The notes below the pieces were generated by a model that saw only the letters and a program-made list of their open reading frames with translations, had not been told where the DNA came from and searched no databases. The translations under genes were made by a program, and so were the position numbers. A stretch of 7,223 nt of DNA from Halothiobacillus neapolitanus (GTDB lineage: Bacteria; Pseudomonadota; Gammaproteobacteria; Halothiobacillales; Halothiobacillaceae). The stretch lies in contig DYLI01000038.1 of the NCBI GenBank assembly GCA_020722165.1, positions 1 through 7,223 of the forward strand, read 5' to 3'. Each line of letters starts with the position of its first letter. Position 1 is the first letter of the stretch. Below are positions 1 through 6,473 of this stretch, in pieces.

Positions 1-220
1 GATTCAACACCGCCAAATTGCTATTCGACTTGACCGCAAAACACACCAAATGCGCGTGCTCGCCAAACGCGGTGTCGTAAGCTCGGAAATTCGCCTCAAT
101 GGCCGCGCGTGAATAAACATAAGTCGGTGTGCCATGCGCTGCCGCAATCGCGGGCAGAGCAACATCTTCGGCGTGCAACACGCCCTCACGCGACACAAAA
201 GCAGAGTAGGAATTCGTCAT
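1..220 (-). CDS. lysA: Diaminopimelate decarboxylase, N-terminal part (cut by window edge)
   Basis: This PLP-dependent enzyme decarboxylates meso-diaminopimelate to L-lysine, the last step of lysine biosynthesis, in the cytoplasm. Only the first 73 codons are present; the gene runs off base 1. The protein begins MTNSYSAFVSREG and carries the usual N-terminal landmarks of the family: LHAEDVALPAIA (15-26), GTPTYVYSRAAIE (30-42), and CFAVKSNSNLAVL (60-72). By family knowledge K64 in AVKSN is the PLP-binding lysine at the start of the barrel. The ATG at 220-218 was chosen because it gives the typical short leader before the LHAED segment. The Shine-Dalgarno match ahead of it is poor. It lies 79 nt downstream of the lptM-like gene on the same strand, an arrangement common in proteobacteria. 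Identification is firm; full length cannot be judged. Confidence 0.93.
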   Translation of the reverse strand, partial: MTNSYSAFVSREGVLHAEDVALPAIAAAHGTPTYVYSRAAIEANFRAYDTAFGEHAHLVCFAVKSNSNLAVLN

Positions 221-299
221 ATCAAAACTATCGCTCGAAAAAAGTGCGCGGATTATCCTACGCCCCGGCGTTTTCAGCCATGCCCGATGATGGCGCAGC

Positions 300-422
300 C
301 TACTTCGCTTGTGACACGCCGCTGGTCGCCGCCTTATCGGGCAAATACAAATCGCCCTTTTGCCCGCAGGCACTGAGAAAACCAAGCAAAACCAGGGTGG
401 TTAGAAAATAACTTAAGCGCAT
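300..422 (-). CDS. lptM: LptM-like (YifL-type) small outer-membrane lipoprotein
   Basis: This is a 40-residue lipoprotein. A short positively charged start (MRLSYF) and a hydrophobic stretch lead to the lipobox LSAC, with C19 as the predicted lipidated cysteine. Directly after it comes GQKGDLYLP, matching the conserved CGxKGxLYxP signature of the LptM/YifL family. In E. coli this lipoprotein binds the LPS translocon LptD-LptE and promotes correct LptD disulfide formation. The ATG at 422 is preferred over the in-frame ATG at 437 because GAGGGGA lies 6 nt upstream of 422, and because the shorter form gives a standard signal peptide. The protein is shorter than E. coli LptM (67 residues), with only about 13 residues after the signature. 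It lies upstream of lysA on the same strand, as is typical. Family assignment is strong; the function is inferred from the family. Confidence 0.87.
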   Translation of the reverse strand: MRLSYFLTTLVLLGFLSACGQKGDLYLPDKAATSGVSQAK

Positions 423-459
423 AATCAATCCCCTCATAAAATTTTGCAGAGCATACCCT
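423..459. promoter_or_regulatory. Divergent lptM / ABC-exporter intergenic region
   Basis: Only 37 bp separate the start codons of two divergent genes, so promoters for both must lie here or inside the neighbouring coding ends. The segment is A/T-rich in its middle (TAAAAT at 437-442 on the plus strand, a possible -10). On the minus strand TATGCT sits just upstream of lptM. Neither has a convincing -35 partner at normal spacing. The region is therefore a likely regulatory zone by position, without assigned promoter elements. Confidence 0.3.
429..435 (-). promoter_or_regulatory. Shine-Dalgarno site of lptM
   Basis: On the minus strand GAGGGGA ends 6 nt before the ATG at 422-420. This is a good ribosome-binding match. 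It overlaps the alternative upstream ATG at 437-435, so it decides the start in favour of 422. Confidence 0.6.
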
Positions 460-2274
460 GTGCAGCCCACATCCCCACAAATAAAACCAACTGCATCGCA
501 GTCTTTCACCTGGCGCGGCATTTCAAATTGGGCGTTGGAACACAAAACCGCACTGATTCAAGCCAATATTGTCGCCATTCTCGCCGCTGCCGCCAGCATC
601 CCACTGCCCATGCTGTTACCGCTGTTGGTGGACGAAGTTTTACTGCACAAGCCGGGCTTTCTGGTGCACACCACACAAGCCATCTTCCCCGAAAGCTGGT
701 GGGGGCCGGTGTTGTATGTTGTCGCTGTGATGATTTTGACTTTGCTATTGCGTCTGATCGCACTTGGTTTGAACGTATTTCAAATGCGCGCTTTCACTCA
801 GATCAGCAAAGATGTGAGCTATCGCCTGCGCTCGGCCTTGCTGGATAAACTCGGTCACGTGTCGATGGCCGAATACGAGACCCTGGGTTCCGGCGGCGCA
901 GCCTCTCGCCTGAATGTGGACGTGGAAACCATCGACAGCTTCCTTGGTCAGACGGTGGCGCGTTTTTTGGTTAATATCCTGATGCTGATCGGCACGGCGG
1001 CGGTGTTGCTCTATATCAACTGGCAACTCGCGCTGATTATTTTGCTCTTCAACCCCTTGGTGATCGTGCTCACCATGCAGATGGGCAAGCGGGTCAAAGA
1101 GCTGAAAAAGCGCGAAAACACAGCCTTTGAAACCTTCCAGCAAGCCCTGACCGAAACGCTGGACGTGATGCAGCAAGTGCGCGCCGCCAACCGCGAAAAG
1201 CACTATCTGGCGCGCGTGACCGAATTCGCCCGCGATGTGCGCGACCAGGCTACTGCCCATGCCTGGCAAAGCGACGCGCTTAACCGCCTGTCGTTCATGG
1301 TCTTTCTATTTGGCTTCGATATGTTCCGCGCCGTCGCCATGCTCACCGTGGTGTTCTCGGATCTGTCCATCGGCGTGATGATCGGCGTGTTTGGCTACCT
1401 GTGGTTCATGATGGGACCGGTGCAGGAACTGCTCTCGGTGCAATTCGGTTGGTACGGCGCTAATGCGGCGTTGACCCGGTTGAATGCCCTTGCCGAACTG
1501 AAACCCGAACCTGACTATCCTGCCCTGCACAACCCGTTCGAGGGCAAGCAAGCCGTCGGCGTGAGTCTCGTTAATGTGCATTTTGCCTATCGTGATGACC
1601 AACCGGTGCTTGACGGCGTGAGTCTGGAGATCGCACCGGGCGAAAAAGTCGCCCTAGTCGGTGCCAGCGGTGGCGGCAAATCCACCTTGGCACAAGTGTT
1701 ACTTGGGCTGTACGCGCCGCAATCCGGCGAAGTTTTATATGACAGCATCCCGATTGAACACATTGGTTTACCACGCGTGCGCGAACATGTTGCCGTGGTG
1801 CTACAACAACCCGCCCTGTTCAACGACAGCCTACGCGCCAACCTCACCCTGGGTTACGATTACGCCGATGATGCGTTGTGGCAAGCGCTGGATGTGGCTG
1901 AACTGCGCGAAACCGTCAACGCCATGCCCGACGGCCTGGATACGCTCGTCGGACGGCAAGGCATACGCCTTTCCGGCGGCCAACGCCAACGCTTGGCGAT
2001 TGCGCGCATGGTGCTGAGCAAACCCTCTATCGCCATCCTCGACGAAGCCAGCTCAATGCTCGACAACTCGACCGAAGCAAGGGTTCACGCCAATTTGCGC
2101 CGCGTATTAGCGGGCTGCACCGTCATCATCATCGCCCACCGCCTTTCCGCCGTGCGCCAGGCCGACCGCGTACTGGTATTTGAAAACGGGCGCATCGTTG
2201 AACAGGGCGAACACAATGCTCTGCTGGAGCAAGGCGGGCTGTATCACAAACTCTATGGGCAAGAGGCCGAGTGA
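460..2274 (+). CDS. MsbA-type ABC exporter (fused membrane and ATPase domains)
   Basis: This 604-residue half-transporter would work as a dimer in the inner membrane, exporting a lipid, peptide or drug-like substrate; the substrate cannot be read from sequence. The membrane domain covers about residues 30-325, with hydrophobic segments near 33-62, 82-107, 167-206 (two helices) and 277-320 (two helices). The ATPase domain covers about 365-600 with every motif intact: A-loop Y377, Walker A GASGGGKST (401-409, K407), Q-loop Q449, signature LSGGQ (504-508), Walker B IAILDE (524-529, catalytic E529), D-loop SMLD (532-535) and H-loop H560. Complete motifs fit a homodimer with two active sites. The start is a GTG at 460 with a weak upstream GCAGAG. 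It gives about 30 residues before the first helix, normal for the family, and a stop lies in frame not far upstream. It diverges from lptM and converges on mlaC. MsbA itself is possible, but flanking lpxK is not seen, so no symbol is given. Confidence 0.9.
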   Translation: MQPTSPQIKPTASQSFTWRGISNWALEHKTALIQANIVAILAAAASIPLPMLLPLLVDEVLLHKPGFLVHTTQAIFPESWWGPVLYVVAVMILTLLLRLIALGLNVFQMRAFTQISKDVSYRLRSALLDKLGHVSMAEYETLGSGGAASRLNVDVETIDSFLGQTVARFLVNILMLIGTAAVLLYINWQLALIILLFNPLVIVLTMQMGKRVKELKKRENTAFETFQQALTETLDVMQQVRAANREKHYLARVTEFARDVRDQATAHAWQSDALNRLSFMVFLFGFDMFRAVAMLTVVFSDLSIGVMIGVFGYLWFMMGPVQELLSVQFGWYGANAALTRLNALAELKPEPDYPALHNPFEGKQAVGVSLVNVHFAYRDDQPVLDGVSLEIAPGEKVALVGASGGGKSTLAQVLLGLYAPQSGEVLYDSIPIEHIGLPRVREHVAVVLQQPALFNDSLRANLTLGYDYADDALWQALDVAELRETVNAMPDGLDTLVGRQGIRLSGGQRQRLAIARMVLSKPSIAILDEASSMLDNSTEARVHANLRRVLAGCTVIIIAHRLSAVRQADRVLVFENGRIVEQGEHNALLEQGGLYHKLYGQEAE

Positions 2275-2299
2275 ATAAGCGCTAAACGCCGCCCTCGGC
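2266..2299. terminator. Weak inverted repeat at the convergent gene ends
   Basis: GCCGAG (2266-2271) is repeated inverted as CTCGGC (2294-2299), with a 22-nt loop that contains the small palindrome AGCGCT (2278-2283). It spans the stop codons of both convergent genes, the position expected of a shared bidirectional terminator. There is no T-run after the stem on either strand and the loop is long, so this is only a candidate. Confidence 0.22.
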
Positions 2300-2908
2300 A
2301 TTGCTTTGGCGCAACTGCTTAATCAGACCATCAATGCCCACGCGGGGCACATCTTGCGCAAAGGTATTGCGGTAATTGGTGACTAGGCTGACCTCATCAA
2401 TGACCACGTCGATAATCTTCCACGTGCCCTGCTCGTTTTTTCGCAAACGGTAGGCCACTGGAATCGGCATCCCTGATTTGGCCTGAATCTCGGTACGCAC
2501 CAAGGCTTCCTTGGGATCGGTTTCGGGGCGCATGGGGAAATAGCTCACCTTTTGCCCGTCATATTCGCCCAAGGATTTGGAATAGGTGCGCACCAGTAAT
2601 TCACGAAATTCCTGAGTAAAGGCGGCCTGTTGTACGGCGGTAGCCTTGCGCCAATTCACTGCCAACACCAATTTACTCATGGTCTGAAAATCGATATGTG
2701 GCAATACGATTTTCTCAACCAAAGCATTCACGATTTTGGGGTCAGATTTAATTTTTTCGCTATTGTCTTTAATCGCCGCAAGAACTTCGTCAGAAGTTGT
2801 TTTAACAAGGTTCATGGCACTTTCATCCACCGTGGATGCCGCCTGCAAACTTAGCGAAGAGCCAAGAGCCAACAATGCAGCAATAAATACTCGACGTGAC
2901 AGAATCAT
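2282..2908 (-). CDS. mlaC: MlaC periplasmic phospholipid-binding protein (Ttg2D family)
   Basis: MlaC is the soluble periplasmic carrier that exchanges phospholipids between the inner-membrane MlaFED complex and the outer-membrane end of the Mla pathway. The 208-residue length is very close to E. coli MlaC (211). A signal peptide is clear: MILSRR, a hydrophobic stretch 7-20, and a likely cleavage after LQA (about residue 23). The mature part has family hallmarks such as IVLPHIDFQTMSKLVL, then FTQEFRELLVRTYSKSL, the YRLRKNEQGTWKIIDVVI strand pair, and SLVTNYRNTF near the end. The ATG at 2908 was chosen over an in-frame GTG at 2947: GGAG (2920-2917) lies 8 nt upstream, and the longer form would put 13 odd residues before the signal peptide and overlap the preceding stop. 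It is the last gene of the operon, 29 nt after the TolC-family gene; its stop is 7 bp from that of the convergent exporter. Confidence 0.93.
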   Translation of the reverse strand: MILSRRVFIAALLALGSSLSLQAASTVDESAMNLVKTTSDEVLAAIKDNSEKIKSDPKIVNALVEKIVLPHIDFQTMSKLVLAVNWRKATAVQQAAFTQEFRELLVRTYSKSLGEYDGQKVSYFPMRPETDPKEALVRTEIQAKSGMPIPVAYRLRKNEQGTWKIIDVVIDEVSLVTNYRNTFAQDVPRVGIDGLIKQLRQSNAEGGV

Positions 2909-2916
2909 GACTTCAA

Positions 2917-2920
2917 CTCC
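2917..2920 (-). promoter_or_regulatory. Shine-Dalgarno site of mlaC
   Basis: GGAG on the minus strand lies 8 nt before the ATG at 2908-2906, within the 29-nt gap after the TolC-family gene. It decides the mlaC start in favour of 2908. Confidence 0.55.
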
Positions 2921-2937
2921 GTATATTTCCAACCTAC

Positions 2938-4323
2938 TTATTTCCACTCGCCCAGTGCATGACGTAATTGTGCCACCTGCATATTGTAATCATTGATACC
3001 TAAAAGGTAATCACCATACATGGTGGTATAGGTACGGAAGGCTTCAACCAGCAAGGAAATATCCACCGCCCCAGCTTCACTATCCAAAAATACCGTCGTA
3101 AACCAGCGGCGACCGGCAATAAACCCTTCTTTTAATTGCTGCACAGCTTCTGCGCCACCTTTGGAACGGTGATAGGCTTCAGCCACCTGAAAGGGAATGC
3201 CGATACGCGCAAAATTGGCTTTTTCAGTCACTTCACGCAAATCAGCTTCCGCCTGGCGTGTTTGTGCATTCACCAAACCCGGGCGAATATTCCAGCCCAC
3301 GCCCAATACTGGCGCGGCGTAGGCATGATTAAAGTTATCGAAGATGTAGGGATTATCCAAGGTATCCCGCCCCGGCGCGACTGCCGCACCGCCCACCACG
3401 GCGGCATACACATCAGGATACATCTCAGCCCGGCGCGCCTTGACCAGCGAACGCAAGGCGGTCATCCCGGCCTCGACTTGCGCCATTTCCTCACGCTGTG
3501 CCAAAGCCACTTTAACCAACTCATCCACCGAACCTTCGGGCAAGGCCACCGGCTCGATATGTGCATCATTGATGTCTAACTGTGCCGAGAGTGGCACGCC
3601 GACCAAGGTTTTCAAGCCATCCATCGACACGGCTTCAATGGCTTTGGCTTGGGCAAGATAACGCCCCACCGAGCCGCGCACGGCTTGAACCGCGTACAAA
3701 TTACCTTCGGAAACAGTTTTGCCGGATACCTTGCGTTTTTCAATTCCTGCAATAACCGTATCCACTTTGGCAAGCAAATCGATCAGAAATACTTTCGTGT
3801 CACGCGCCGTCAAGTAACCATAATATGCACGACGCACGTCCAACTGGGTTTGCGCCCGTGTTAAGCGCACATCACCCTCGCGCACCTGAATATTATTTTT
3901 AGCTGCATCGGAATAATTATCCACTTTGCCAAAAGTAAACAGCGGCTGAATCAGGGCAAACTGCAGACCTGCCAAGACTGAAATACCGTCATCAAACTTG
4001 CCCGCATCGTCACGCAAGGTGCAGGTGGTACAGGTTGTCGCACCATTTTGAAAAATTCCCCCGTCCACACCGGGAACCGCCGAGACATACGCATTGGCAT
4101 CAATACGCACGCCTGCGCGCCCATAAACCTCATCCAGCAACCCGCGCGCGCGCTCGACCACCGCCTCACGCTCCTTGATACGCGGATCGGCGTTCAGAGC
4201 CATGTCCACCGCCTGATCTAAACTTACGCTCTGCGCCCATGCAGCTCCTGGCACAGTGCATACCAAAGCCAGCACAAGCACAGGATGCAATGAATGCCCA
4301 AAAATACTCTTAACAGTAACCAT
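2938..4323 (-). CDS. TolC-family outer-membrane protein within the mla operon
   Basis: This 461-residue protein has the length and layout of TolC-type outer-membrane factors, which form trimeric outer-membrane channels with a long periplasmic helical barrel. An N-terminal signal peptide ends at about PGAAWA|QS; the earlier cysteine (LALVC) lacks a small residue before it, so it is not a lipoprotein. SLDQAVDMALNADPRIKERE is the classic opening helix of the OEP repeat, and LIQPLFTFGK is the typical strand motif. A second, diverged repeat starts near VDELVKVALAQREEMAQVEA and ends with a membrane-strand-like GVGWNIRPGLV and a C-terminal helix. A CTTC motif (C98, C101) sits in the first predicted outer hairpin. 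The ATG at 4323 is preferred to the GTG at 4332 because GGGGTGA lies 5 nt upstream. The gene sits between mlaD (15 nt) and mlaC (29 nt), replacing what would be adjacent genes in the classical order. A role as the outer-membrane end of this Mla system is inference. Confidence 0.88.
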   Translation of the reverse strand: MVTVKSIFGHSLHPVLVLALVCTVPGAAWAQSVSLDQAVDMALNADPRIKEREAVVERARGLLDEVYGRAGVRIDANAYVSAVPGVDGGIFQNGATTCTTCTLRDDAGKFDDGISVLAGLQFALIQPLFTFGKVDNYSDAAKNNIQVREGDVRLTRAQTQLDVRRAYYGYLTARDTKVFLIDLLAKVDTVIAGIEKRKVSGKTVSEGNLYAVQAVRGSVGRYLAQAKAIEAVSMDGLKTLVGVPLSAQLDINDAHIEPVALPEGSVDELVKVALAQREEMAQVEAGMTALRSLVKARRAEMYPDVYAAVVGGAAVAPGRDTLDNPYIFDNFNHAYAAPVLGVGWNIRPGLVNAQTRQAEADLREVTEKANFARIGIPFQVAEAYHRSKGGAEAVQQLKEGFIAGRRWFTTVFLDSEAGAVDISLLVEAFRTYTTMYGDYLLGINDYNMQVAQLRHALGEWK

Positions 4324-4328
4324 AGCGT

Positions 4329-4335
4329 TCACCCC
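4329..4335 (-). promoter_or_regulatory. Shine-Dalgarno site of the TolC-family gene
   Basis: GGGGTGA on the minus strand lies 5 nt before the ATG at 4323-4321. It overlaps the alternative GTG start at 4332-4330, which itself has no good upstream site. Confidence 0.5.
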
Positions 4336-4338
4336 AAG

Positions 4339-4812
4339 TTATTTCTTGTCGCCTTCGGCGGCCTTGTTAAATAAAAACTGACTAATCAAGGTTTCTAAAA
4401 CAATGGCAGATTGAGTCAAGGCAATACGATCGCCTGATTGCAGTACCGTATCTTCTGCACCCGGTGAAATGCCAATATATTGCTCACCCAAAAGACCGGA
4501 GGTATAAATGGCCGCCGAGCTGTCTTTAGGGAAAATTGTGTATTTTGACTCGATATTCATACCCACAACGGCACGAAAGCTATGCGGATCAATCGAAATA
4601 TTTTCAACACGACCTACGACCACACCACTAAGCTTAATGGGGGCGCGTACTTTCAAGCCGCCAATATTATCGAACTCAGCCATGACGACATAACCCTGAC
4701 CTGAAGGCAAGCTCAACAAATTACTTACATTGAGCGATAGCAGGGTCAATGCCGCAATTCCAAGTGCAACAAACAATCCAACCCAAATATCACGCATATT
4801 ATTTTCTTGCAT
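4339..4812 (-). CDS. mlaD: MlaD, MCE-domain phospholipid transport protein
   Basis: MlaD is the MCE subunit of the Mla transporter: anchored by one N-terminal helix, it forms a hexameric ring on the periplasmic side of MlaE through which lipids pass to or from MlaC. The 157-residue protein begins MQENNMRDIWVGLF, close to the start of E. coli MlaD, with a membrane helix at about 9-30. The MCE domain spans about 39-117, including YVVMAEFDNIGGLKVRAPIKL, the SGVVVGRV strand and the strongly conserved TSGLLGEQYIGISPG (104-118). A short amphipathic C-terminal helix follows (134-150). Length is slightly below E. coli MlaD (183), with a shorter tail. The ATG at 4812 is 24 nt after mlaE; an AGG about 8 nt upstream is a modest ribosome site. 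The single MCE domain and short length argue against the multi-domain PqiB/LetB types. Confidence 0.95.
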   Translation of the reverse strand: MQENNMRDIWVGLFVALGIAALTLLSLNVSNLLSLPSGQGYVVMAEFDNIGGLKVRAPIKLSGVVVGRVENISIDPHSFRAVVGMNIESKYTIFPKDSSAAIYTSGLLGEQYIGISPGAEDTVLQSGDRIALTQSAIVLETLISQFLFNKAAEGDKK

Positions 4813-4836
4813 TAAAAAGACCTAAGTGAGAACGCT

Positions 4837-5628
4837 TCATACATTAAACATCAGCGCCGTCATAATAAAATCCAAACCCAGTACCGCAAGCGAAGTATTC
4901 ACTACGGTGCGCGTGGTCGCCCGACTTACGCCCTCAGCCGTGGGCAGGCAATCATAGCCCTCATACAGGGCAATCCAAACGGCCACCACCCCAAAAACAA
5001 TACTTTTAATGATGCCGTTAACAATATCTTCGCGGAAATCAACTTGGGATTGAATTTGCGACCAATACGAACCCGCATCAACACCCAACAAGCCCACGCC
5101 AATCGCAAAACCTCCCAACACGCCGACCAGCGAAAACAACGCCGCCAGTAGTGGCATAGCCATCACGCCCGCCCAAAAACGCGGCGCAACCACGCGTTTG
5201 AGTGGATCCACCGCCATCATCTCCATGCCGGCGAGTTGTTCAGTGGATTTCATTAAACCCAATTCTGCCGTTAACGCTGAACCCGCGCGCCCGGCAAACA
5301 GCAACGCCGTGAGTACCGGCCCCAATTCACGCACCAAAGACAGGGCAACCACCACGCCGAGCGACTCCGCCGAACCGTAGGTGGCCAAAATTGAATAACC
5401 CTGCAAGCCCAGCACCATACCGACAAACGTCCCGGCCACCAGAATGATTTGTAACGACAGCACGCCAACTTGATAGAGCTGATCCACAATCAGACGTGGC
5501 CGCAGCAGGGACGCAGGCAACGCGGGGAACAACGCCAACATGAAGACAAACCAACGTCCCATGCGCGCCAAGGCATCAAGCACCGCTCGACCCAAGTGCG
5601 CCAGCACATTCAACACCGGGCGCATCAT
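4837..5628 (-). CDS. mlaE: MlaE, permease of the Mla phospholipid ABC transporter
   Basis: MlaE is the integral inner-membrane subunit; two copies form the lipid-binding core that sits between MlaF dimers and the MlaD ring. The 263 residues match the family length (E. coli 260). An amphipathic N-terminal segment (about 1-35) is followed by hydrophobic segments near 57-80, 88-112, 152-183, 205-222 and 245-260. The family signature is plain: RELGPVLTALLFAGRAGSAL (100-119) followed by TAELG, then STEQLAGMEMMAVDPLKRVVAPR (128-150), and EGVSRATTRTVV (232-243) before the last helix. The first ATG at 5628-5626 overlaps the mlaF stop (ATGA); a second ATG follows at once, so the true start could be one codon later. 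No strong ribosome site is visible, which fits translational coupling to mlaF. Confidence 0.96.
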   Translation of the reverse strand: MMRPVLNVLAHLGRAVLDALARMGRWFVFMLALFPALPASLLRPRLIVDQLYQVGVLSLQIILVAGTFVGMVLGLQGYSILATYGSAESLGVVVALSLVRELGPVLTALLFAGRAGSALTAELGLMKSTEQLAGMEMMAVDPLKRVVAPRFWAGVMAMPLLAALFSLVGVLGGFAIGVGLLGVDAGSYWSQIQSQVDFREDIVNGIIKSIVFGVVAVWIALYEGYDCLPTAEGVSRATTRTVVNTSLAVLGLDFIMTALMFNV

Positions 5629-6473
5629 GCGCTGTGCTCAAGCGATGTAGAAAGATAAAAATCGTCCTGCAAGCTCGCAGCCGGATATTGAAACGGCACC
5701 GGACCATCGGCCGAACCCTGCATAAACTGACGCACCCAAGGCGATGTTTCCGCCTGAATCTCCTGCGGCGTACCCGAGGCAATCACTCGCGCATCTGCCA
5801 ACACATATAAATGATCGGCAATCGACAATGTTTCGGCCACATCATGCGAAACCACCATACTGGTCAAATTTAAGGCCGCATTCAAATCACGAATCAGGCG
5901 CACCAACACACCCAAGGTGATCGGGTCCTGGCCGGTAAAGGGTTCATCAAACATGACCAAGCTAGGGTCAAGCGCCAAAGCACGCGCAAAAGCCACACGC
6001 CGCGCCATGCCGCCGGATAATTCAGCGGTTTGCAAATCTCGCGCCCCGCGCAAGCCTACCGCGTTGAGTTTCATCAACACCAGATCGCGAATCATCGACT
6101 CGGGCAAACGTGTGTGTTCGCGCAGAGGAAAAGCCACGTTTTCAAACACCGATAAGTCAGTCAGCAACGCACCATGCTGAAACAGCATCCCCATACGTTG
6201 ACGCAGTGCAAACAAGGCGCTGCGTGACAGCGCATGAACATTTTGCCCGTCCATCCAAATTTCGCCGGAATCAGGACGCAACTGCCCACCGATGAGTTTC
6301 AATAAAGTCGTTTTTCCGGTGCCGCTCGGCCCCATAATGCCGGTGATTTTTCCACGCGGTATCGTCAGGCTGATGTCATCAAAAATCAGTCTGGAACCGC
6401 GACGAAAACTCAGGTTTTTGATTTCGATTAAAGGCTGGTCATGCTGCACGGCGGCGCTTGGAGGCGGCATCAT
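5625..6473 (-). CDS. mlaF: MlaF, ATPase of the Mla phospholipid ABC transporter
   Basis: MlaF powers the MlaFED lipid transporter by hydrolysing ATP on the cytoplasmic side of MlaE. All ABC motifs are intact in the 282 residues: Walker A GPSGTGKT (48-55, K54), Q-loop Q99 in LFQHGALL, signature ELSGGMARRV (151-160), Walker B LVMFDEP (172-178, E177) and H-loop H210 in VVSHD. The sequence MGMLFQHGALLTDLSVFENV and the LSGGM form of the signature are typical of MlaF and its relatives, not of general importers. A tail of about 30 residues follows FMQGSADGP; in E. coli the MlaF tail crosses to the partner subunit, and here it is somewhat longer than the usual total of about 269. The ATG at 6473 overlaps the stop of the preceding gene (ATGA), with a second ATG immediately after. 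No mlaB, which stabilises MlaF in E. coli, is seen in the window. Confidence 0.96.
   Translation of the reverse strand: MMPPPSAAVQHDQPLIEIKNLSFRRGSRLIFDDISLTIPRGKITGIMGPSGTGKTTLLKLIGGQLRPDSGEIWMDGQNVHALSRSALFALRQRMGMLFQHGALLTDLSVFENVAFPLREHTRLPESMIRDLVLMKLNAVGLRGARDLQTAELSGGMARRVAFARALALDPSLVMFDEPFTGQDPITLGVLVRLIRDLNAALNLTSMVVSHDVAETLSIADHLYVLADARVIASGTPQEIQAETSPWVRQFMQGSADGPVPFQYPAASLQDDFYLSTSLEHSA

Noticed and set aside
238..264. Imperfect stem (GCG/CGC plus GGA/TCC around TAA) followed by six Ts on the minus strand, between lptM and lysA
   Set aside because: The stem is only 3+3 bp with an internal mismatch loop, too weak to call a terminator or attenuator; the T-run could be chance.
267..281. 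ACGCCCCGGCGT followed by TTTT on the plus strand (269-284 region), terminator-like
   Set aside because: The loop would be only 2-4 nt, the stem is 4-5 bp, and there is no plus-strand gene upstream for it to terminate.
745..1269. Long minus-strand open frame (174 codons) opposite the exporter gene
   Set aside because: It is histidine- and glutamine-rich with no recognisable motif, and is fully explained as the antisense of a conserved ABC exporter membrane domain.
2909..2947. Longer mlaC starting at a GTG at 2947
   Set aside because: It would overlap the TolC-family stop and add 13 residues ahead of a normal signal peptide; the ATG at 2908 has a good GGAG site.
3136..3579. Plus-strand open frame (147 codons) opposite the TolC-family gene
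   Set aside because: No motif or ribosome site, composition typical of an antisense frame, and the opposite strand encodes a clear OEP-family protein.
4255..4269. Possible lipobox (LALVC) in the TolC-family signal peptide
   Set aside because: The residue before the cysteine is valine, not a small residue, and a good signal peptidase I site (AWA|QS) follows; a secreted beta-barrel protein fits better than a lipoprotein.
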